Positions 60,731 through 64,000 of a stretch of 64,000 nt of DNA are shown here, one piece after another. Position 1 is the first letter of the stretch. Each line of letters begins with the position of its first letter. A program made the position numbers and the translations under genes. This DNA is from Luteococcus japonicus (GTDB lineage Bacteria > Actinomycetota > Actinomycetes > Propionibacteriales > Propionibacteriaceae), in the NCBI RefSeq assembly GCF_003752415.1, contig NZ_RKHG01000001.1, forward strand, positions 2,356,001-2,420,000, read 5' to 3'. Below the pieces are notes generated by a model. The model was not told the origin of the DNA. It ran no database searches and worked only from the letters and a program-made list of their open reading frames with translations.

Positions 60731-61269
60731 TTCATCACCCCATCTGCCTGCTCCGCAAATGCCCTGAGATGGGCGCCCGACCGTTTGAAGAACACCTCCG
60801 AGTAGGTCAATGATCCCGTGCCTACTACGTCATTTGTGGAAGGATCGATGATCTGCTGGCGTGTGGCATCCACGCACACTCGGATGCTCACAGTCGAACC
60901 CCCATTCGAGATCCCGGGGTTTGGAGCGAATTTCAGAGTGGTGCTCCGGGAGGATTGTTGGAATCGAAGCCCGGTGGCTTTGTCAGCCTTGTATCCTGCT
61001 TCCACTGATTCCTTCATCGTGCCCGTCACGTAGGGGTCAATTGCGGGCGAGAGAGAAGCCGGCTTGAATCCGCTCATTTCCGCCTTGTCCACTTCGGCGA
61101 AGAACTTCTTGTACACGTCCACGGCCTCGAGGTAGAGCGGGTCGGTGCTCGGGTCGACGGACGGGGTCCCGGCCAACGTGGGCGTGGGAGCCCCCGTCGG
61201 GGCGGGCTCGCTGGGGGAGCAGGCGGTCACGGCGCATCCCAGCGCCACCAGAAGGACGAGTTTGCGCAT
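60715..61269 (-). CDS. Putative lipoprotein, unknown
   Basis: 184 aa with a lipoprotein signal: MRKLVLLVALGCAVTAC, the Cys at 17 being the lipidation site. A Pro/Thr linker is followed by a small alpha/beta domain with YLEAVDVYKKFFAEVDKAEM and CVDATRQQIIDPSTNDVVG, resembling the wall-associated lipoproteins common in actinobacteria. First gene of a two-gene operon with the exported protein at 59726. Confidence 0.75.
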   Translation of the reverse strand: MRKLVLLVALGCAVTACSPSEPAPTGAPTPTLAGTPSVDPSTDPLYLEAVDVYKKFFAEVDKAEMSGFKPASLSPAIDPYVTGTMKESVEAGYKADKATGLRFQQSSRSTTLKFAPNPGISNGGSTVSIRVCVDATRQQIIDPSTNDVVGTGSLTYSEVFFKRSGAHLRAFAEQADGVMKCPIP

Positions 61270-61406
61270 GGGATCTCCCCGGGTCGGCAACACCGTCAAT
61301 GTGCCAGTACCTCGCGATTGTGCCAACCCTCATAACGCGTCGTGGGTGCGGCCGGAGATCGCAAATTCAATGAGCGTTGGGAAGCAGCGTCGCCAAACGT
61401 GTCCCG

Positions 61407-61412
61407 TAGGCT
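61407..61412 (+). promoter_or_regulatory. -10 box of a leaderless start (aldo/keto reductase)
   Basis: TAGGCT ends 6 nt before ATG 61419 with no ribosome-binding site between. Confidence 0.5.
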
Positions 61413-61418
61413 CGACCC

Positions 61419-62297
61419 ATGAAGACCAATTCCTTCGGTGACACCGGATTGTCCGTCAGCGTCCTCGGTCTGGGAGCCGGTCAGGTGGGTGCCGGCGGCC
61501 TCGGCGAGACCGAGGCCGCCGCCGTCCTCAACACGGCGCTGGACCTGGGCATCACACTGATCGACACCGCAGACTGCTATGGCCTCTCGGAGGAGCGGAT
61601 CGGCCGCCACCTGCGGGCTCGCCGCGACGAGTTCGTGCTCTCCAGCAAGTGCGGCCATGACGTCCCCGGGACGCAGGACTGGACCCCGGAGAATGTCCGC
61701 GCCAGCGTCGAACGCTCCCTGCAGCGTCTGCAGACGGACCACATCGACATCCTCCACCTGCACTCCTGCACGCAGGACAAGCTCGCCGATGGCAGCCTCG
61801 TCGACGCCATGGATGAGCTTGTCAGCGCCGGGAAGGTGCGCTTCGTCGCCTATTCCGGGGAGAACGAGCACCTGGTTGCGGCCATCACCTCCGGTCGCTT
61901 CGCGTCGGTGGAGACGAGCGTCAACATCGCAGACCAGTGGAGCCTGCACCACGCTCTGCCGCTGGCTCAGGAACACGGCCTCGGGGTGATCGCCAAGCGC
62001 CCGATTGCCAATGCGGTCTGGAAGTACGACACCCGTCCCGACGGTGTCTATGGCGAGGTCTACTGGGACCGGCTGCAGCAGCTGTCGCTTGATCTTGGCG
62101 ACGATCCCCTGGCCTTCGCCCTGCGGTTCAGCGCCTTCGCGCCGGGTGTCTGCGCGGCCATCATGGGCACCGCAAAGGTCGACAACCTCAGAAAGGCCGT
62201 CGCCACAGTGGAACAAGGGCCCCTGCCCGAGGACCAGCTCGCCGACGTCGAGCGCCGCTGGTCCCAGAACGGGCAAGGCTTCGACGGGCAGGTCTGA
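61419..62297 (+). CDS. Aldo/keto reductase
   Basis: 292 aa. NADPH-dependent (beta/alpha)8 reductase with the full tetrad: Asp49 and Tyr54 in IDTADCYG, Lys77 in SSKCGH and His115 in ILHLHS. IMGTAKVDNLRKAV near the C-terminus binds the cofactor phosphate. Substrate unknown; the sequence resembles the group often found with oxidoreductases of sugar metabolism. Probably leaderless. Confidence 0.9.
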   Translation: MKTNSFGDTGLSVSVLGLGAGQVGAGGLGETEAAAVLNTALDLGITLIDTADCYGLSEERIGRHLRARRDEFVLSSKCGHDVPGTQDWTPENVRASVERSLQRLQTDHIDILHLHSCTQDKLADGSLVDAMDELVSAGKVRFVAYSGENEHLVAAITSGRFASVETSVNIADQWSLHHALPLAQEHGLGVIAKRPIANAVWKYDTRPDGVYGEVYWDRLQQLSLDLGDDPLAFALRFSAFAPGVCAAIMGTAKVDNLRKAVATVEQGPLPEDQLADVERRWSQNGQGFDGQV

Positions 62298-62321
62298 GAC
62301 GCAGGCGCCAGCCCCTGCCTC

Positions 62322-62327
62322 TAGGCT
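62322..62327 (+). promoter_or_regulatory. -10 box of a leaderless start (phosphotransferase)
   Basis: TAGGCT ends 7 nt before GTG 62335 with no ribosome-binding site between. Confidence 0.5.
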
Positions 62328-62334
62328 CAACGAT

Positions 62335-63066
62335 GTGAGCATCCCCAGCCTGCCCCGCGCCATTCCGGAACTCGTACTCCGGGAAGCCGCAGGGCAGCGG
62401 GTTGAGGCCGTCTGGACCAATGGATTGGGCGGCACGACATGGCAGATCGGAGAAGGGGAAGATCGGGACTTCATCAAGATGGGTCCCGAGCACCCGGAAT
62501 TCGACATTACCGGTGAGATCCAGCGGCTCGACTGGTTGGCGGAATTCCTGCCGGTGCCCTCTCTGGTCAGCTGTGGCTTTGATGACGACGGGGTGTGGAT
62601 CAGGACCAAGGGCCTGCCGGGGAGCAATGCCGTCGCTCCGCGGAATGTGACCAATGCCGCGCCCGTCGTTCCCGCACTTGGCCGGGGACTTCGCCGTTTC
62701 CACGACGCACTTCCCGTCGACGAATGCCCCTTCGACTGGTCCGTCGAGAGCCGTTCGTCCTTGCTGCGAAATCCATTCGAGGTGAGCATTCCCGCCCCAC
62801 GAGCGGAGCATGTGGTGGTCTGCCACGGCGACGCCTGCAATCCCAACTTCCTGATCGGCGACGACGGGGAGGTCAGCGGCTTTGTGGACCTGGGCCGGAC
62901 GGGCGTCGCGGACCGCCATGCAGACCTTGCGCCAGCGGTCCTGAGCCTGGGCTGGAACTTCGGTGACGGGTGGACGGACGCCTTCCTGAGTGCCTACTGC
63001 GCGGATGGCCTCACCGTCGACCGGGATCTGCTGGAGCTCTACATCCGCCTGTGGAATGCGGAATAG
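62335..63066 (+). CDS. APH(3')-like aminoglycoside/small-molecule phosphotransferase
   Basis: 243 aa, protein-kinase-like fold. Brenner motif HGDACNPN (His164, catalytic Asp166, Asn171) and the metal site GFVDLGRTGVADRHADLA (Asp185) are close to those of the APH(3') family. The N-terminal lobe is short but contains FIKMGP (ATP-binding Lys48). It would phosphorylate a hydroxyl of an aminoglycoside or another small molecule; resistance cannot be assumed, as chromosomal homologues often have other substrates. Leaderless GTG start. Confidence 0.75.
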   Translation: MSIPSLPRAIPELVLREAAGQRVEAVWTNGLGGTTWQIGEGEDRDFIKMGPEHPEFDITGEIQRLDWLAEFLPVPSLVSCGFDDDGVWIRTKGLPGSNAVAPRNVTNAAPVVPALGRGLRRFHDALPVDECPFDWSVESRSSLLRNPFEVSIPAPRAEHVVVCHGDACNPNFLIGDDGEVSGFVDLGRTGVADRHADLAPAVLSLGWNFGDGWTDAFLSAYCADGLTVDRDLLELYIRLWNAE

Positions 63067-63072
63067 CCGACC

Positions 63073-63696
63073 TCACAGACCCAGCAGCGGGCGAAGCTCG
63101 TCGAGGGTGGCGACGGTGTACTCGGCATCGTCGTCCACGGGTGCCTCGGCAGACTCCAGCATGGCGGCGGCCATCCCCGCGCGATGGGCGGCTGTCGCGT
63201 CGATCGGGCGGTCTCCGACGGCCAGGCAGTCCGAAGCCCGCAGCCCGTGCCGCTCCAGGAGCACCTGGTACATCGTCGGGTCGGGCTTGCGGGGGAACCC
63301 GTCGGCGGTGGAGATGAGGTCGTCGACGGCCAGCCCGAGACCGCCGAGCAATGCCGTCGCGCTCACACGATCCCGGTGGGTGACAACCAGGTTGAGCCCT
63401 CGTCCGAGGGCGATGTCCCGCATCAGGGTCTTGGCGCCCGGCATGGACGGTGGGGGGTCGTGTTCCCACAGGTTCTTCAGCTGCTGGTTGGCGCTCTCGA
63501 AAAGACCGATGTCCAGGCCGAAGCGCTCCGAAAGGGCGGCCATTGCCGCGTGCGTGGAGCGGCGCGTCAGCTGCGCCACTTCCTGGACGATTACCTCTCC
63601 ACCGCCGCGGCGAACCACCTCCACGAAGGCGGCGTCCAGCTGTGGGTAGGTGTCGACGAGGGTTCCGCCCAGGTCCCAGAAGACGTTGCGGTACAT
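63073..63696 (-). CDS. HAD-family hydrolase with DxG in place of DxD
   Basis: 207 aa from ATG 63696 (GTG 63705 is the alternative). HAD motifs: nucleophile Asp8 in FWDLGGTLVDT, Thr in VVTHRDRV, Lys in FPRKPDPTMY and GDRPID. The second Asp of the usual DxD is Gly10, which normally weakens phosphatase activity. TAGAGT lies 7 nt before ATG 63696, so a leaderless start is likely. The upstream GNAT gene ends just before, and both may also be co-transcribed. Confidence 0.8.
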   Translation of the reverse strand: MYRNVFWDLGGTLVDTYPQLDAAFVEVVRRGGGEVIVQEVAQLTRRSTHAAMAALSERFGLDIGLFESANQQLKNLWEHDPPPSMPGAKTLMRDIALGRGLNLVVTHRDRVSATALLGGLGLAVDDLISTADGFPRKPDPTMYQVLLERHGLRASDCLAVGDRPIDATAAHRAGMAAAMLESAEAPVDDDAEYTVATLDELRPLLGL

Positions 63697-63706
63697 GGCG
63701 CCCACT

Positions 63707-64000
63707 CTACGGGCGCGGGTCGTCTGCGAGGCGGCTGAACAGCACCAGGTCGGTCGGCCCGGCGTGGGTGAATCCGGCGCGACGCATCAGCCCTTCCTCG
63801 ATGAATCCGGCACGACGGGCGACGCCCAGGGAGGCCCCATTCTCCGGCGCCACGTGCGCCTCCACCCGCCCGATGCCCTGGGTGTCCAGCGCCCAGTCCG
63901 TCAGCAGGCGCAAGGCCCTCGTCATCACTCCCTGCCCGCGGCCCCACGGAGCCAGCCAGTACCCGGCCTCGGTCTTCGCGGCCGCCCGGCTGGTCTCCTT
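63707..64000 (-). CDS. GNAT-family N-acetyltransferase, partial at window end
   Basis: Only the C-terminal 97 residues lie in the window; the start is beyond 64000. APWGRGQGVMTRALRLLTDW (acetyl-CoA loop) and VARRAGFIEEGLMRRAGF place it with the RimJ/RimL-like acetyltransferases. Its stop is 10 nt before the HAD start at 63696. Confidence 0.8.
   Translation of the reverse strand, partial: KETSRAAAKTEAGYWLAPWGRGQGVMTRALRLLTDWALDTQGIGRVEAHVAPENGASLGVARRAGFIEEGLMRRAGFTHAGPTDLVLFSRLADDPRP

Overview
The window is GC-rich DNA with actinobacterial habits: frequent GTG starts, weak or absent Shine-Dalgarno sequences, several starts 6-7 nt behind a TANNNT box, and actinobacterial families (DUF5302, DIP1984, Excalibur-domain and DUF4236 proteins). 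A Propionibacteriaceae-like host would fit, but nothing here fixes the genus. No phage structural genes, integrase or CRISPR array were seen.

Layout. 0-6 kb: housekeeping and accessory genes (crotonase-fold protein, a frameshifted HTH gene, Excalibur and DUF4236 proteins, an ERCC4 nuclease and a GT1 glycosyltransferase). 6-13 kb: a phoD-type phosphatase gene cut in two by a 5.06-kb insert. The insert has an IS5-family element at one end and an inverted 104-bp remnant of the same IS at the other, with TA on both sides. It carries tRNA-Gly(CCC), an amidase pair, a DIP1984 gene and a DUF5302 gene. A later 330-bp tandem duplication doubled the tRNA. 13-20 kb: ribokinase, NYN, PH-like and OB-fold proteins, then a LacI-controlled pair (Nramp-fold transporter and DHDPS-family aldolase) sharing two identical palindromic operators.

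20-24 kb is a landing zone for mobile DNA. An IS256-family element (perfect 8-bp target duplication) splits an otherwise intact membrane-protein gene, and an IS110-family element lies next to it. 24-40 kb is a defence-type island: a HigB/HigA-like pair; an unknown gene behind a palindromic promoter; and a convergent six-gene operon whose genes overlap by a few bases or are separated by 2 bases. In transcription order it encodes a Cas4/AddB-like Fe-S nuclease, an SF1 helicase, a type III methyltransferase, a type III restriction helicase, a stand-alone PD-(D/E)xK nuclease and a GmrSD-like DUF262/HNH protein. Upstream lie a half ABC-type ATPase, a small partner and a two-helix membrane protein. 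I do not recognise this set as a named system; it is the best candidate here for something undescribed.

41-49 kb: L-arabinose utilisation (LacI regulator, transporter, araD, araA, araB) with an IS3-family element dropped between two matching operators. 49-64 kb: chromosomal genes (GNAT, secreted phosphodiesterase, Fic protein behind an inverted-repeat operator, second GT1 enzyme, GXWXG/DUF4334 protein, BCCT transporter, SWIM-SNF2 ATPase, two exported proteins, aldo/keto reductase, APH(3')-like kinase, HAD protein, and a GNAT gene running off the end).
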